Below, in pieces: positions 32,492 through 44,147 of a stretch of DNA of 64,000 nucleotides. Both the position numbers and the translations under genes were made by a program. Numbering within the stretch: the stretch's first letter is position 1; each line of letters opens with the position of its first letter. The DNA comes from Cladocopium goreaui (lineage: Eukaryota; Sar; Dinophyceae; Suessiales; Symbiodiniaceae). The stretch lies in assembly GCA_947184155.2 (NCBI GenBank), contig CAMXCT020001997.1:1-64000 (forward strand), written 5' to 3'. Under the pieces are notes generated by a model. The model was not told the DNA's origin and ran no database searches. It saw only the letters and a program-made list of their open reading frames with translations.

Positions 32492-32532
32492 GATTTCAAG
32501 AGCTGGAAAAACGAGCGCGAGAATTTTTGCAG
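32492..32532 (+). CDS. Coiled-coil exon (FQELEKRAREFLQ)
   Basis: The acceptor TTGCGGCTCAG|GA and GC donor CAG|GCCGAA enclose FQELEKRAREFLQ, a clean heptad. The frame continues AERPPW if the donor is not used. Confidence 0.6.
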
Positions 32533-33020
32533 GCCGAAAGACCTCCTTGGTCACCCCCCAAAGCTATCATCGTGATGAAGGTGCTTTTTAATGTGTTTTT
32601 AATGGTTTCCCAAACTGGCTGGGTGTGGAGAATGTGGGTTTCCCCAACATGGCATTCATGGCATCTAGTAATACTGATTATGTATATACATATATAATTA
32701 TATATATATATGCATAAAACCCCTGTTTTTTGTGGCGATTCCTGGAAGCAAATGTACCACCCGTCTTGGTGAGTTCATCGCCATTGGTTTGGGTCATTCT
32801 CCACCTGTTTTTTTTTGCTTGACGGTATTTCCAAGATCTACCCAACAACTATGTCACTAAAAATGGGCGGCGAGTGACCTCCCAAGCTACCAGATTTACT
32901 GGTCAGTCCCTAAAATATATTCCAGCCAAAAGGGATATCACCCGTTATGACCCATCTCCAAGCCGAGTGACGCCGCATTTCAGAGGTATTTTTTTCTGGG
33001 AACCCCTTGGTTCCGTCGAG

Positions 33021-33073
33021 GAATGGCGCAGCCTTGAGAAGAAGGAACAGAGCCTGGTCCTGCGACAGGACCG
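33021..33073 (+). CDS. Coiled-coil exon (EWRSLEKKEQSLVLRQD)
   Basis: Between TTCCGTCGAG|GAA and CCG|GTGGAT a frame reads EWRSLEKKEQSLVLRQD. The peptide is strongly coil-like. Antisense frames overlap but are P/R-rich and less convincing. Confidence 0.6.
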
Positions 33074-33610
33074 GTGGATGTTGGGGCCCCATATTTCACA
33101 CAGCCATTGTAGGGTCCCAGTATGTCCCAATCATATGTGTAAACATCACCTGCATCCACCATGCCTTCTTGCTGAGATCAAATCTGTGGAACACATGGCT
33201 CAAATCGGCTGAAACATGGTGAAGGAATTTAGCTGGGGGTCATCTTGCGTTGGCAGCATGGTTGTACGGTTGTACCATGGGCCTGGTCGTCTTGTTTTGA
33301 GGCAAAACCTCGAAACTTCGTCAGTTTTCAGTATGTTCTCATGAGGAAGGTCCCTGCCGGATGCTTTTCTCTCTTGACTTCGTACAAAGACCCCAAAGAC
33401 CCAATGTGGGGTATTTATGGGCCATACGCATCAAAAGAAGCAAAACGATCAAGAAAAAAGCTCCATGAAGTGACGTGGAGGTTACAATGCCACCATATCC
33501 CACCTGCTCTCCCAGCGAAAGTGGGCAAAACTGAGACCTCCAATCTGCATCAACCTGCTAAGTTTCCCCAATGGCACGGCAGGACCGTGTTGACAACAGC
33601 TTGAGATCAG

Positions 33611-33642
33611 AAGCAGACGGTCGTCAAGGGCTTCGCATGGAG
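33611..33642 (+). CDS. Mini-exon candidate (ADGRQGLRME)
   Basis: ADGRQGLRME lies between TTGAGATCAG|AA and a good donor GAG|GTACGA. An earlier acceptor at GACAACAG would lengthen it. About 200 bp upstream, plus-strand ASKEAKRSRKKLHEVTWR (33425-33480), followed by GTTACA, is another possible exon. Confidence 0.4.
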
Positions 33643-34439
33643 GTACGATGGCAGGGGCACGGCCTACTGCCACCAAGGTTGTGGCTGAAAATCCATATGC
33701 AACCTTTAAATAACTGAACCTTAAAAAAGCACGGGGCTTTGAAATGTTTGGAAGATGGTGGTATAAGATATGATATGCTATTCTATTCTATTGGAAAGCG
33801 TTGGAGAAGGCCATTTTGGGATTCGCTGTTTGATATTCGGAAGTGTTGATGGCTGATGAGAGATCCATTTCTTTTGTTCTTAAGTTCCTCGAATTGCACT
33901 CCTCCAGTTCAAGAACTCCATTTCATGGAGTACTAGGAGATTCAATTGACATCCCAAGCCACTCAAGCCAATGAAAGACCATAAGAGCCATGTACTGAGA
34001 TGTACCCAGCTATGGACATTGTACCATGGACATTGGATGTCCTTCATGAAGAAGTGCTTGGAAAACCTCTACAGTATCAGTTGTCTCGGCCTCATGCCCA
34101 ACAGATCTCCGCCGTTCATGGTCGTTTCATGGAATGATCTGGATACATGGAAAGTTCATCCCATCTACATCCATTCACCATATCACATAGTTCTACATAC
34201 TGTATGAGTCATTCATCTGGCACTGCAGGGACACTTCTAGATACTTTTAGCAGTAAGCCATCATCAATCATTCCGTTTTGGTGGAAAGGAGGTCATACGT
34301 ATACAGCTGGTGTATCCACGGTCCAACACTGGTGAAGCTTCCTACTAGGCCCTACCAAAACAGCTCGGGGATCAATTTGTATCAAAACAAGTTTGAAGCA
34401 TGAGTTGTCAACTATATCCCCACTTGGAAACACTTGGAT

Positions 34440-34505
34440 GGGTTTAAAACATGGTTTCAACATGGTTTTACCATGGTTTAACCATGGTTTTAAGACGGTT
34501 TAACC
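34440..34505. repeat. CATGGTTTTAAC short repeat
   Basis: Five near-copies of an ~11-12-bp unit (ACATGGTTT, then ACCATGGTTTTA) lie in tandem just upstream of the exon at 34559. No coding role is visible. Confidence 0.7.
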
Positions 34506-34558
34506 ACTATCAATGACGCATCAATCCTCAGACCCCCCAGACTCGCCACAGCTATTAG

Positions 34559-34639
34559 GTGCACCAGCTCATCGAGCAGCTGCACCTCTTGGACCGTCAG
34601 TCGGGGCACCAACGAAACTGTTTGATGACACAAAGGAGG
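34559..34639 (+). CDS. Coiled-coil exon (27 codons)
   Basis: Twenty-seven exact codons lie between CAGCTATTAG|GTG and AGG|GTACAT. The peptide starts VHQLIEQLHLLDRQSGHQRN. Good sites, codon-boundary ends and the heptad pattern make this a strong call. Confidence 0.65.
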
Positions 34640-36563
34640 GTACATGCAATATTCCATAATATTCCATATACTGTACTGTACATTATATAATATATAATGT
34701 ATATTAATGTATAATATGATATATGTATTTTAATATGTGAACACTAAATAGACATTAGTGTTGTTTGTATGTAGTTATGTGTATTGTTTTGTATAGTATA
34801 CACATGTGTATATCCTGTTTGGTTTTAGATGCAGCCATGTAGCCAGATGCGTGTGCGCATCTACATGATTCGTTCATGTATGAGCGAGAAGGCCGAAGGC
34901 CGAAGAAGATAGGCTTTGCCCAGCACTTTTGTTGGTAAGCATGTTAAGAGGTTTGTTTTCCCATGATGGCTCCTGTGAATCACCTGAAATTTGTTTGTTT
35001 GGTTGTCTGGTTGGTTTTACAGCGACTGTATGGCGCCTTGTAGTCTGAACTGGAACATTGCAAACACCAAACTACCACCACACGTACTGTCTCGCCCATG
35101 GGCTTGTACGATTGAGGCTTGTTCAACCGGAGGCACAAAAGGGTGCAGTGGGGTAGACATTGATATGGCAAAGGGCACCAGGGGATGACTTAGGGATCTC
35201 GTACTGTTTCAATCCCTTTCAGCCTTTTGGCCGATCTTTTCGGGATGTTCAGTGGTTCAGTTGTGGGTTTGTCCAAAATAGAGCCCCCAAACTGGCAAAT
35301 TTTACATGGGTAACATGATTTTCTCAAGAACCGGTTTGACATGCTCCACACTTTGTTCAAGCAAACCCATGTCTTCAACGCAGGCCAAATTCCCATGATG
35401 CCGCATGGGTCCTGCTCAGCAGTGTGAGCAATGCGCTGGTAGCAGCGGGCTCCAGTGCGGCGATTTCAGGGTTTCTTTGGGTGAGGCTTGGAAGTGAGAT
35501 GAAGTGAACTTCAGATTTCAATGAATTTCAATGGATTTCAATGGATTTCAATGGATTTCAATGAATTTCAATGGATTTCAGAAGTTCAATTCATAGCAAA
35601 CTGATGCAACTTGTATGGATTTGTACGGTTATATTGGCTATAGCGACAGGATCGCCAGGAGATGCCTTGGATTTGAGTGGAGGCGGAAATGAGGCTGGTG
35701 CAGTTTTGCCGTCGGTTTCACAACAGAAATTGGTTTCAACTTTCAATTTCTAGCGGAATTATCGTAAATTATCATGTTTGTTCACAAGTTTGATGATCAT
35801 AAATCATCATAAATTATCATCAATTATCATAAATCATCATAAATTATCATAAATTATCAATTATCATGAACTAGCAGTTTGTTCACCAATAAATCATCAG
35901 GATCAGGATATATCAGGATTATCACAATTCCCAAGGTTCCTTTCTGGGAGTCCTCGACGGCTGTTGATGACAGCTGCACCAGTCTGAAATTCGTGCCTCC
36001 AAAGGAGTCGCGAGAACAGCACAAGCGACTGGCTGTCTTGGGCCGGCGTGATTTAGCTTAAGCGCTTGCTTGCTTTACCCATTCAACAAATTTCAACAAG
36101 GCAAGGATGGAGCCAGCTACTCAATTGCTACTCTTCATTCACCTAAGCTACTGATGCTACTGGCTTTTGCGAATGGGTTTGGCAAATGAGCAGCTCCTCG
36201 TTGCGTTTTGCGATGGGCCTTGAGGTCGGAAAGTGGACAGGCAACAAGCACTGATCCGAGTTCCCATTGAATCCCCAGTTGATCCGAGTGTTGATTGTTC
36301 ATAGAAAAGCCCCAAGGATTGAATTTGGAGGTTCCATGATAAGTAGCTGCAGGGCCAAAATGCGGTGCCACCCCAGAAGCCATTTGGCTTGGCAGAATGA
36401 GGATTTGATTTCAGTTGTGGTCGTCTACTATGCCGATATGATACCGGGTTCGTGCAGTGATATCACTTGTCCGGACAATGTGAAGATCAAAGCCATTTGG
36501 GGCAGCTTGGATTGTAGATCTGTTGAGTCGTTAGGGAGGCGCCCCTTCAGATCAGGAGGTCAG
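34640..36563. other. Intron region with repeats and weak exon signals
   Basis: AT-rich microsatellite lies at 34670-34740. An 11-bp AATGGATTTCA repeat occurs six times at 35516-35580, and ATCATAAATT repeats lie at 35790-35870. Weak plus-strand candidates are LLSSVSNALVAAGSSAAISG (about 35410-35470), SPGDALDLSGGGNEAGAVLP (about 35655-35715) and ESREQHKRLAVLGRRDLA ending in a stop at 36061. Confidence 0.4.
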
Positions 36564-36590
36564 GAGACCATCGAGGAGAAACTAGCAAAA
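36564..36590 (+). CDS. Mini-exon (ETIEEKLAK)
   Basis: Nine exact codons, ETIEEKLAK, lie between AGGAGGTCAG|GAG and AAA|GTATGC. The peptide is coil-like. The donor itself is the first unit of a 10-bp tandem repeat. Confidence 0.6.
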
Positions 36591-36630
36591 GTATGCGATA
36601 GTATGCGATAGTATGCGATAGTATGCGATA
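36591..36630 (+). repeat. GTATGCGATA x4 at a splice donor
   Basis: Four perfect copies of GTATGCGATA start exactly at the proposed donor of the preceding exon. Each copy begins with a donor-like GTATG. Confidence 0.85.
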
Positions 36631-37498
36631 GTGTCAATAGTGGTGCCGTAGGCCTGGTTTTTCACCGAGGATATCCAAAGGGAACCGCACCAGAACAGAT
36701 CATCCACCGATCTGCCCATGCCATGGCACCCCATCGCTTTGTTGACCATGATTGCTGGAATCTGGGCATTGAGATCCAGCAGACCATTGGGGTATCAATA
36801 GCAAAGACCCCGAAAGATGTGAGGTTGAAGCTGCATGACTGTCCCAGCTCCCCATGTTCTTTGTTCATCTCAGTTTTGTTCATTTCCTGTATGACCAAGT
36901 TTCTGGGCCGATTGGCAGCCCCAAGCTCTGATATTCAATATCATGTAGTAAACCCAATGCCATAAACCATCCCAAAATCGGCATTTTGATGGGTTGGTAT
37001 TTCAACCATCCCGGTCCATCTTGAAGTCTTCAGGATGGACCCATATCCTGCGCCACCAAAGCTTGCGAGGCAATGGGGCAATGGCATTTTTTGTGACCTG
37101 GGTGACCTCGACACATCTTTTCTACATTGCTTCGGTATCATGAAGTATCCATAGAAAATATAGAAATACAATGGGCTAAGACCTGACCTGGCACGAATGG
37201 AAGTGGAATGTTTCTTTTGAAATGGACAGATTTTTGAAGAGGTCGCGTCGCAGGGTTTTGTGAAGAATCAGGAGGCGTTTGATTCGATATGTCAAAGCCC
37301 TGCCGCAATGGTTCGGGGAGCATGACAACACGGAATAATTATCAATATTAAAACGTTTTCACACAACTAAGACCAGCCGATTTGCGGGTTCTATGGATCT
37401 CCATGTTTGCTTCTTGTACACTTCCCATCCCACTGCCATGGAAAAGTTTGAAAGAGAAAATAAACAACATATTTGGGAAGAACCTTGGTTTCTTGTAG

Positions 37499-37546
37499 AC
37501 CCCTTAAACCAAGTCACTGAAGATCGCCACGAAAAACACCTCCGAG
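37499..37546 (+). CDS. Exon (DPLNQVTEDRHEKHLR)
   Basis: A strong acceptor (GGTTTCTTGTAG|AC) and donor CGAG|GTGGAT enclose DPLNQVTEDRHEKHLR. It lies just upstream of a histidine-rich coding block and may join it. Confidence 0.6.
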
Positions 37547-37570
37547 GTGGATGTTTCAGCTCGCAGCGCC

Positions 37571-37694
37571 CCAGCGACCCGTCAGCTTTCACGACTTCAT
37601 CGGCCACGCGGGTCACGTGGGTCACGTGGGCCACGTGGGTCACGTGGGTCATGCGGATGCGGGCCATGGCGGTGGTGCAATGCATCGTGTCTTG
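37571..37694 (+). CDS. Histidine/glycine-rich exon candidate A
   Basis: The frame reads FIGHAGHVGHVGHVGHVGHA, then DAGHGGGAMHRVL. The DNA is a 9-bp repeat of CACGTGGGT type at about 37610-37655. Regular GHVGHV spacing suggests metal (zinc, nickel or copper) binding or a repeat-driven peptide. A stop in this frame at about 37764 implies a splice before it. Another frame (MDVSARSAPATRQLSRLH) is also open. Confidence 0.4.
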
Positions 37695-37779
37695 GTGGGC
37701 AATTGGAATGTGCCAAGATGGGGCCGAAGGCTTCGAAGGTCTGAAAGACTTGGAATTGAGCGGTGATGTCCGTCACAAG

Positions 37780-37942
37780 GTGCTGGGCACCACGGACACC
37801 ATGGGCACCATGGACACCATGGGCACCAGGGGCACCATGTGCATCACGAGCACCAGGCACAACATGTGGACCATCATGAACATAGCAGACACTTGGAAGC
37901 AACCAGGATGTGGGGCACCCAGGTCCTACAAAATCACCAAGG
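37780..37942 (+). CDS. Histidine-rich exon candidate B
   Basis: In the same frame as candidate A the bases after CGTCACAAG|G read GHHGHHGHHGHHGHQGHHVH, then HEHQAQHVDHHEH. A possible GC donor is AAG|GCAGTG at 37943. Roughly half of 35 residues are histidine. Another frame gives a T/M-rich peptide, so the assignment rests on matching A and C. Confidence 0.4.
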
Positions 37943-38068
37943 CAGTGATGCGAAGCAATGGCCATCAAAATCATGAAAACACGACATAAGATCGCCAGCC
38001 GTTGATGGTTTTTACATGTTTTTCTTTCCTGATTTTGGGATCACAGCTATTAACGATGTGAAAACCAA

Positions 38069-38290
38069 GGACATGAGCATGAGTGGCATCACCAACCGGC
38101 AAGCCATGACATGGGACAAAGCTCTCATGAACCCTCACAGCAGCTGCATCACGAACACCATCTTCAGAGTGGTGATGAAAGTCATGCTCAGCTTCCACAT
38201 GCTGGCCATGACCACAACGGAAGTAATGTCACCACTGAGCATCTTGGCTGTGAAGTTGTCTTGCCGGAGTTGTTGAAAGTGTTGAAAGTC
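38069..38290 (+). CDS. Histidine-rich exon candidate C
   Basis: After AACCAAG|GA the frame reads HEHEWHHQPASHDMGQSSHE, later HHEHHLQSGDESHAQLPHAG and HDHNGSN, then a non-repetitive tail VVLPELLKVLKVKTREERQK. The gradual loss of histidine into normal protein argues for real coding rather than a pure repeat. End uncertain, between 38290 and 38340. Confidence 0.45.
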
Positions 38291-38655
38291 AAGACAAGAG
38301 AAGAACGACAAAAACTTGGTGGAACTGTGCGTGACACTTGGCTCCGCCATTGTTGGGGAATCTTGGGATATGAATTATGATATGAAGCACTGAAACTACT
38401 AGCAGGATCCAAGAGGATTGAATCCTGATTCCACATGGATACTCTGAAGGCTCTGAAGGCACTTCAATTGGGTTTCATTTCTGAGGGCCTTTTGTAGCTG
38501 CCAATCAGTAAGCTTCGGTGCGCTCTTGTAGGATCGAATCACGCGCGCCTCTCCCTGTTTCATCGTTTTTTTGTATGGTTGTTTTTTTCAATCACCTTGT
38601 TTTGTTTGTAAAAAAGTCCAAAAAGTCCAATCACCTTGTTTTTCAAAATCAATTA

Positions 38656-38756
38656 CCCTCTGGTAAACTAACATAGCTATGGAAAATCACCATTTTTAAT
38701 AGGTAAATCAACTATAAATGGGCCATTTTCAATAGCTATGTTAAATTACCAGAGGG
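38656..38756. mobile_element. TIR element family A, copy 4
   Basis: Ends are CCCTCTGGTAAACTAACATA and ATGTTAAATTACCAGAGGG, with TA on each side (38654-38655 and 38757-38758). At 101 bp it is the cleanest copy and almost identical in its ends to the copy at 7411. Confidence 0.9.
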
Positions 38757-39258
38757 TACCAATCATTTTGAACCATTTGAGATCAGCTTTTTTTCTGACA
38801 GCAGTGGTCAGTGGTCAGGCAGATAGTCCAAACTCACCGAGATGATTGGTCTGATTTGGAGCAGCCGGATGGGCAAAGCCACTAGTTCCAAAAATGGGCA
38901 AGTGGACATGTCATTGAGTGATATAAGATAATGATAGATAATGATGATAATGTAAAATATGTATCAACATATGGACACAATAAAGGCATATAAAGGTTAT
39001 ATAATATATATGTATATGTATATAGACTTCTTAAATGTGTTTGAAATATGTTCAAGCAACAGTATATATGTGTATATATATATATATACATACACATATA
39101 TTCTCAAATGTTAAATCTGGGATGTCTACTCGAGGACAGCTGGGCACAAACCATCTACAATTTTGAAGTAAGACCTTCATAAAGTCATATATATATATAT
39201 GATATGCTTGGACCATAAAGTCATGTACCCATCTATCTATATCTATATAAATTTGTGA
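38757..39258. other. Spacer with TA-rich microsatellites
   Basis: TATATG-type runs lie at 39000-39030, 39065-39100 and 39187-39200. No gene is visible. The last three bases (39256-39258, TGA) may be the target duplication of the DNA transposon that follows. Confidence 0.5.
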
Positions 39259-39299
39259 GAGTGGGACGCGGTGGAGGCCCCATTTTTACGGTGTTTTTT

Positions 39300-40818
39300 T
39301 TATTAATCGTCATTTTTATATGTATTTCCAATGTTTATCACAATAATATAACTTATTGTCACTGAACAATCCCTCACACATACATAAGATAGTTAGGGTG
39401 AAAATAAGGTGCATCGCTTAATCTTATATTATCCTAATTTTTGAAAAGTATGAGCGAACCTGTTGAAAACATTTTTTTTTAAGAACATGTTGACAATACC
39501 TTGAAGTAAAACATATCTCTCTCTTCCAAAGCATGTCTTCCTTAATGTATGAGCGTAAACTAGGTGTGTTGTGAAAAGAGCAGTGTATTCTAAGTGATTG
39601 AGCTGGATACATCTCACAAGGAACACTAAATGAAACCATTTCCAATATCATGCTGATAATTGCATCAGCAATTGAAAAGTAACACTTATGTTGCAAAATT
39701 CCTCTGGAAAAATACGCAATGCCAATCCCAAACTCTTCAATAGAAACAAACTCAAAGGATCCACTCTGGAAAGTGAGGGTAGGTTAGGGTCAAGCCTTAC
39801 AACCAATGACATCCCTATCACAAGGAACCATGGCAATGCATGCAGCATCTCATTCTTCTCCAATATTGAGACTCTAAGTGCTTTCATTTACTGTTCATGT
39901 CATGCTAAAGGATGCTTGTACTCAAACCAACCATATAATTACATAATCGATTGTATATATTATCTTACAATACTAGTCTAGATTTATATGAAATACATTG
40001 ACATAAATTGGCTTCAACCTGATCCATAGCATAAACATTCCAAGAACTTGGCCCCAAAAAGAAAAATTGAATTCTCCTGGTATATAACAAGGCTTTTACC
40101 ACTTCCGTGTACAGATTCCACTAGCAAACTAGGAATGCAAATCAAAAAGGGAGCTTGGAATATTCAATAAAATCAGTGCAATCTGGCGGCCCACAGAGAC
40201 ATTGCACACAATCACTGTGTTCAAATCAATCATGCCCATGATAGAGAATACCCTTGCATAATGTTGAGGTATGCAGTTCTCCTTCTTGGTTTGTAGGCTG
40301 GCAAAGTGGTTGCTAGATAATATGGAAATCATCTTGAACGATACTGTCCATAGCAACATCTATGGAGGTAATCTTTGGCTAATGCAACTAAGATCTTAAT
40401 ACTGCTAATGATATATACAGTTATGGCAAGGAGCAGACCTACAATACTAAGTCAGATGAGGCTAGGGCAAAAATTCAAAGTGCATGCTAATATTGCATTG
40501 TTATTGGAAGAAGGTGGAATTTGACACATTTTTGGGCACAATTTGGCTTGGCTAAACTAATATGATAAAGGCGGTTATAACTATCTTTGGAAGTTTATAG
40601 TTCTAATTGATGACTGCCAATCATTGAAGAGCATGATTATTGCAACTTGCCATATATTGCCACAAAAATGATACATAGAAAAGGAAAAATGGTAGCATTA
40701 TTTCTATGTATCTTTAATGCTATTAATTATCAATAATCAGAGTTTGACTAAATTGTCTGCATTTCGAATGAGGGTACATTGGTCATACCCATACTGAAGA
40801 AATATATATATATATATA
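39300..40818. other. AT-rich left part of the DNA transposon
   Basis: Three minus-strand frames of 76-90 codons (for example SIADAIISMILEMVSFSVPC and LHALPWFLVIGMSLVVRLDP) are protein-like but unrelated to anything I recognise. The segment ends in a (TA)n tract that is the copia insertion site. No exon of the plus-strand gene was seen. Confidence 0.4.
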
Positions 40819-40997
40819 TGCAAGTGGTGAGCGGTGGTCAGCTGCAGCGCTAGTACCCAAGGTAGGGATCTATGGCACCTAGTGAAAGGAGTTGAACTGG
40901 CCCCAGCGAGTCCGCTATCTCCTCTTTTTCTATTGGCACTTGATCCTCAAACTTGTATAGCACCACACGTGCATACAATCATGTGATTTCACATGCA
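40819..40997 (-). repeat. copia 3' LTR
   Basis: The LTR on the plus strand starts TGCAAGTGGTG and ends CACATGCA, giving the TG...CA ends and a short terminal inverted repeat TGCAwGTG. It is identical by eye to 48260-48438. The polyprotein stop lies 19 bases inside it. Confidence 0.95.
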
Positions 40998-43900
40998 TGC
41001 CGCGGGATTCCTACCTCCAGATGATCTTTGTTTCTTTCATGGGGTTTTTCATGTGTTTTGTGAGTTTTGGTGTGCTCAAAAATCTCCAATCCATCCTGTT
41101 TTCGTTTCCTAAACGACCTCATCTCACTGTCTTGGACAATGCGCCATTGTTGTCGCCCCTTGTAGTAGAGCTCGAGTTCCTTTGCTCCAGCCTTGGTGAG
41201 GGCATTGCTCAGTTGGGCTTCGGAATGGACCCATCTAACTTGTAGCTGGTTGTATCTTTGAGCCGATTTTAGGCACAGCAGTTCGATGTCTGTTCGACGT
41301 TCAGCGCCCTTTGCACTCAACTCTTCACATTGCAACTTGTCATAGACATTTCTTGAATCCGATATTACACATCCCAAAATTTTATTAACCGTGGAATCCA
41401 CATCAAAAATGTTAGGTTGCCCATCACAAAGTTCTCCAAACTGAAACCTGGCATGAAAAAGTAAATCTTCTCCATTGACAACTGCACGTGCTTCAGCAGC
41501 CCCCGGACTCCTCGTCACCCGGTCTATTTTTCCAGCATGCCATGCTATAGGGGTAACATGTTCAATGCATCCATCCAGCAGTGTTATGGGTGCTGCACCA
41601 ATAAAAATTCCTTGTGTGCTGCTGCCATCTCTTCTGTTTTGGCCCGCTGCATCGGCCCATGCAAACAGTCCCAATTGGGTCTGTGGTGAAAAAGCATGTA
41701 CATATATTTTATGGTCTTTTCGAGCCTTTGCTCGACCCAGGAGGTTGTTTGTTCTCTGTATTGTTTCTACTGTACTTTCAGAAACCTCTGATAGTAAAAG
41801 TCCTACCTCCGCTGAAAAGTGAGGCGCCACTTGTTGGGCATGCCAACTAATTGCTCCTAAGGTTGCTCTCAGAGCGGTCTTTTCTCGTTCCGTCGTGGGG
41901 CTTTTTGCCTCTTTTCGACGGCTGGCATTCAGGTTGATCTCGCTGACTCCATCCATGTAGTGTGGCTGTGACAGTGCAAAGGAGCCATCCGCTTGGGCTT
42001 CGATCAAGACTCCGCATTGAGTGAATCGGTCCACTTCCCATTCACCCCACTTGTATTTATCCTTCAGCGCCTGTTCAATTGCTTGCCAATCTTTGTCCTG
42101 TGGATCCCCAGCCACCAGAAAATCATCCACATGTCCTGCGATCATGCCACGAAGTTTTCCTTCCGGCTTGTACAACCAGCAGCAAGGGTCAGACCATGAT
42201 TTCACTAGTCCCAATTCTTCCAGTGTATTGGAGATGCTGCGGTACCACTGCAGTGGTGCATCCACCAAGCCATAGCATCCTCGTTTTACCAGGCATATCT
42301 CATCTTTGTTGAGGTTCATTGCCTCGCAGATTTCTGGACATGGCACGCAGTATAGCTTCCCAGGGTACTCGTTGCCTTGGAGGAATGCTCCTGAGACATC
42401 CCCCTTTTTCACTTTCCATCTTCGAATTGCAGCTGTTTGTAAAAGGCACTGACGACTCATCCTGGTCATCACCGGTGTCGTTGTTGCCCGGTGCTCATAT
42501 CCCGGGTCCTGATATCCCAAAAGTATGGCCCGTGCTTTAGGTTTCGTGGTTCCATCATCCTTGGTTTTCCAGGTCAGAATCCATCTCATACCGATAGCCT
42601 GAGAGCGATCTGGTTGTAGCTCTCGGGGTAAGGCCTCAAATGCCTTCGCAGCTATGAAGTTCTTCACCTCCACATCCTTTGCCTCTCTGAATCTTTGTTG
42701 ATCCTCAGGGCTGAGGCGACGCTCATTGACCTCAATGGCTCGGCGTTTCAGTGCGCCTACAAAGTAGGCCTCCATATCATTCAGCATTGATTTGGTGCCC
42801 CGTTTTGACTCGGGCATGGGAATCTCCACCTCTACCATGTTGGCCTGGTCGCTCCAAAAACTTTGGCCCTGCACCTGTGAAAAATCTTCCTCAGAAATTT
42901 TGTTCCACCAGCTTGTTTCAGTCACCTCTCCATACGATGCATCCGCTCCTGGACTTGTCCGTGATCTTTGCTGTGAAGGCTCACTGGACCGGTGATAATA
43001 GGGTTGTTCCACCGGTCGTTTTGTGCTATGCCGCCTTGTCGGCTGCATGGTCTTGGAGGGGTCTTGTGCATCCTCCCATTCCAGGTCAGTTGGTACCTCC
43101 GCAGAAATATCCTCATATTCATTGCCTCCAAGTTCAGATGCTACTCGGGGAAGAGTCCATGGCGTGGAGTCACATGTGTCGCTAGCTAAATGGTCCAGCA
43201 ACTCCTCCCTTGGAGAGGCTGGTCTCAGTTGTTCCGGGCTACATTTGAGCAAACGCCTACCTCGCACACACCAAATAGCTCGGCTAGGCCGTGGTTTTCC
43301 ATTCTCATCTTTGTGAGTCTCCATAGCCAGGATTCTAGCTGGTCCCAAAAACATGCCATGTTTACCAGCCCCAAGACTTTTGACTTGTTTCCTCCAAAAA
43401 TAAACCAAATCCCCCGGTCGATAATCCACCATCTTTTGGGGTCTTGAGTTCAAAGCCCTACCAACTCTTTGTTTGGCTTGCCATTCCGAAAGGGCTTGTT
43501 CCGCCTGTTTCATCAACTCAATGGTTTGTTGAACCCCAACCGTAGGATTTTCCAACAACATTTCCCTTTGGTTCCCTGTCAAACTACTCACAAACCTACC
43601 AGTCTCATCGGGGGCATGTCCCATTAAATGTTGCACCGGAGAAAAACCCCTGATCATTTCCCTGTGGTTAAACACCCTCACCGCTTCACTCAAGGCCTCT
43701 TGGGGGGTTATTTCGGGGTTACTTTCCGCCAGCTTAGTCATCACTTCCTTCACCCCTCCAACAGCTTGTTCACAAACCCCCAACTGCCAATGAGCTTCCC
43801 CAGGGATAACATCCAACAGGATTCCTTGGTCATCACAAAAATGTTCCATCTCATGGCTCCTGAAGGCTCCCGCAGGGTCCAAACGCAGTGTCACCGGCTT

Positions 43901-44147
43901 CCCAAAATATTGAATCCATCCTTCCCTGAGATAATCCAAAAATTCAGCCGCAGTCATGGTTTGGTGTTTTCCCTTTTTCAAAACCCTGGCAACCCGAAAC
44001 CGTGATCCCTCATCGATAATCAAAGCAAACTCACAATACTCCCCAGTTGAGGGATGAATCCATTTTCCACCGTCCGCCGACACCGTATACAGCTTTGGGG
44101 GTAATGGTGCCAATGACGACACCTGTTTGTGGTTAACCTTTTTTTTT
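40979..44147 (-). CDS. pol: copia integrase core, reverse transcriptase and RNase H
   Basis: This frame opens at the A9 run near 44147 and ends with TGA inside the LTR. Numbering from the GTG at 44122, the integrase core has D37, D82 and E118, so the last two are spaced D-35-E. The RVT_2 reverse transcriptase follows, with YGLVDAP and the catalytic HVDD (GHVDDFLVAG) near residue 663 in place of the usual YVDD. RNase H begins FAWADAAGQNRRDGSSTQG, with an AEARA box. The frame is unbroken over 1047 codons. Its N-terminal HHCC zinc region is in another frame upstream, so a -1 shift at the A run, or an indel, is needed to make a working protein. Confidence 0.93.
44139..44147 (-). promoter_or_regulatory. 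A9 run where the pol frame changes by -1
   Basis: On the coding strand GAAGAAAAAAAAAGG follows the CSVC zinc pair. Reading one A twice carries the upstream frame (CEEKKR) into the integrase frame (KKVNHKQ). It can be programmed -1 slippage, as A-rich sites permit, or a one-base length change in a homopolymer. Confidence 0.5.

Noticed and set aside
37597-37974. Minus-strand 125-codon frame over the histidine-rich block
   Set aside because: It has a G/A/H/P/R repeat character from the same CACGTGGGT and GGACACCAT repeats and ends in no splice signal.
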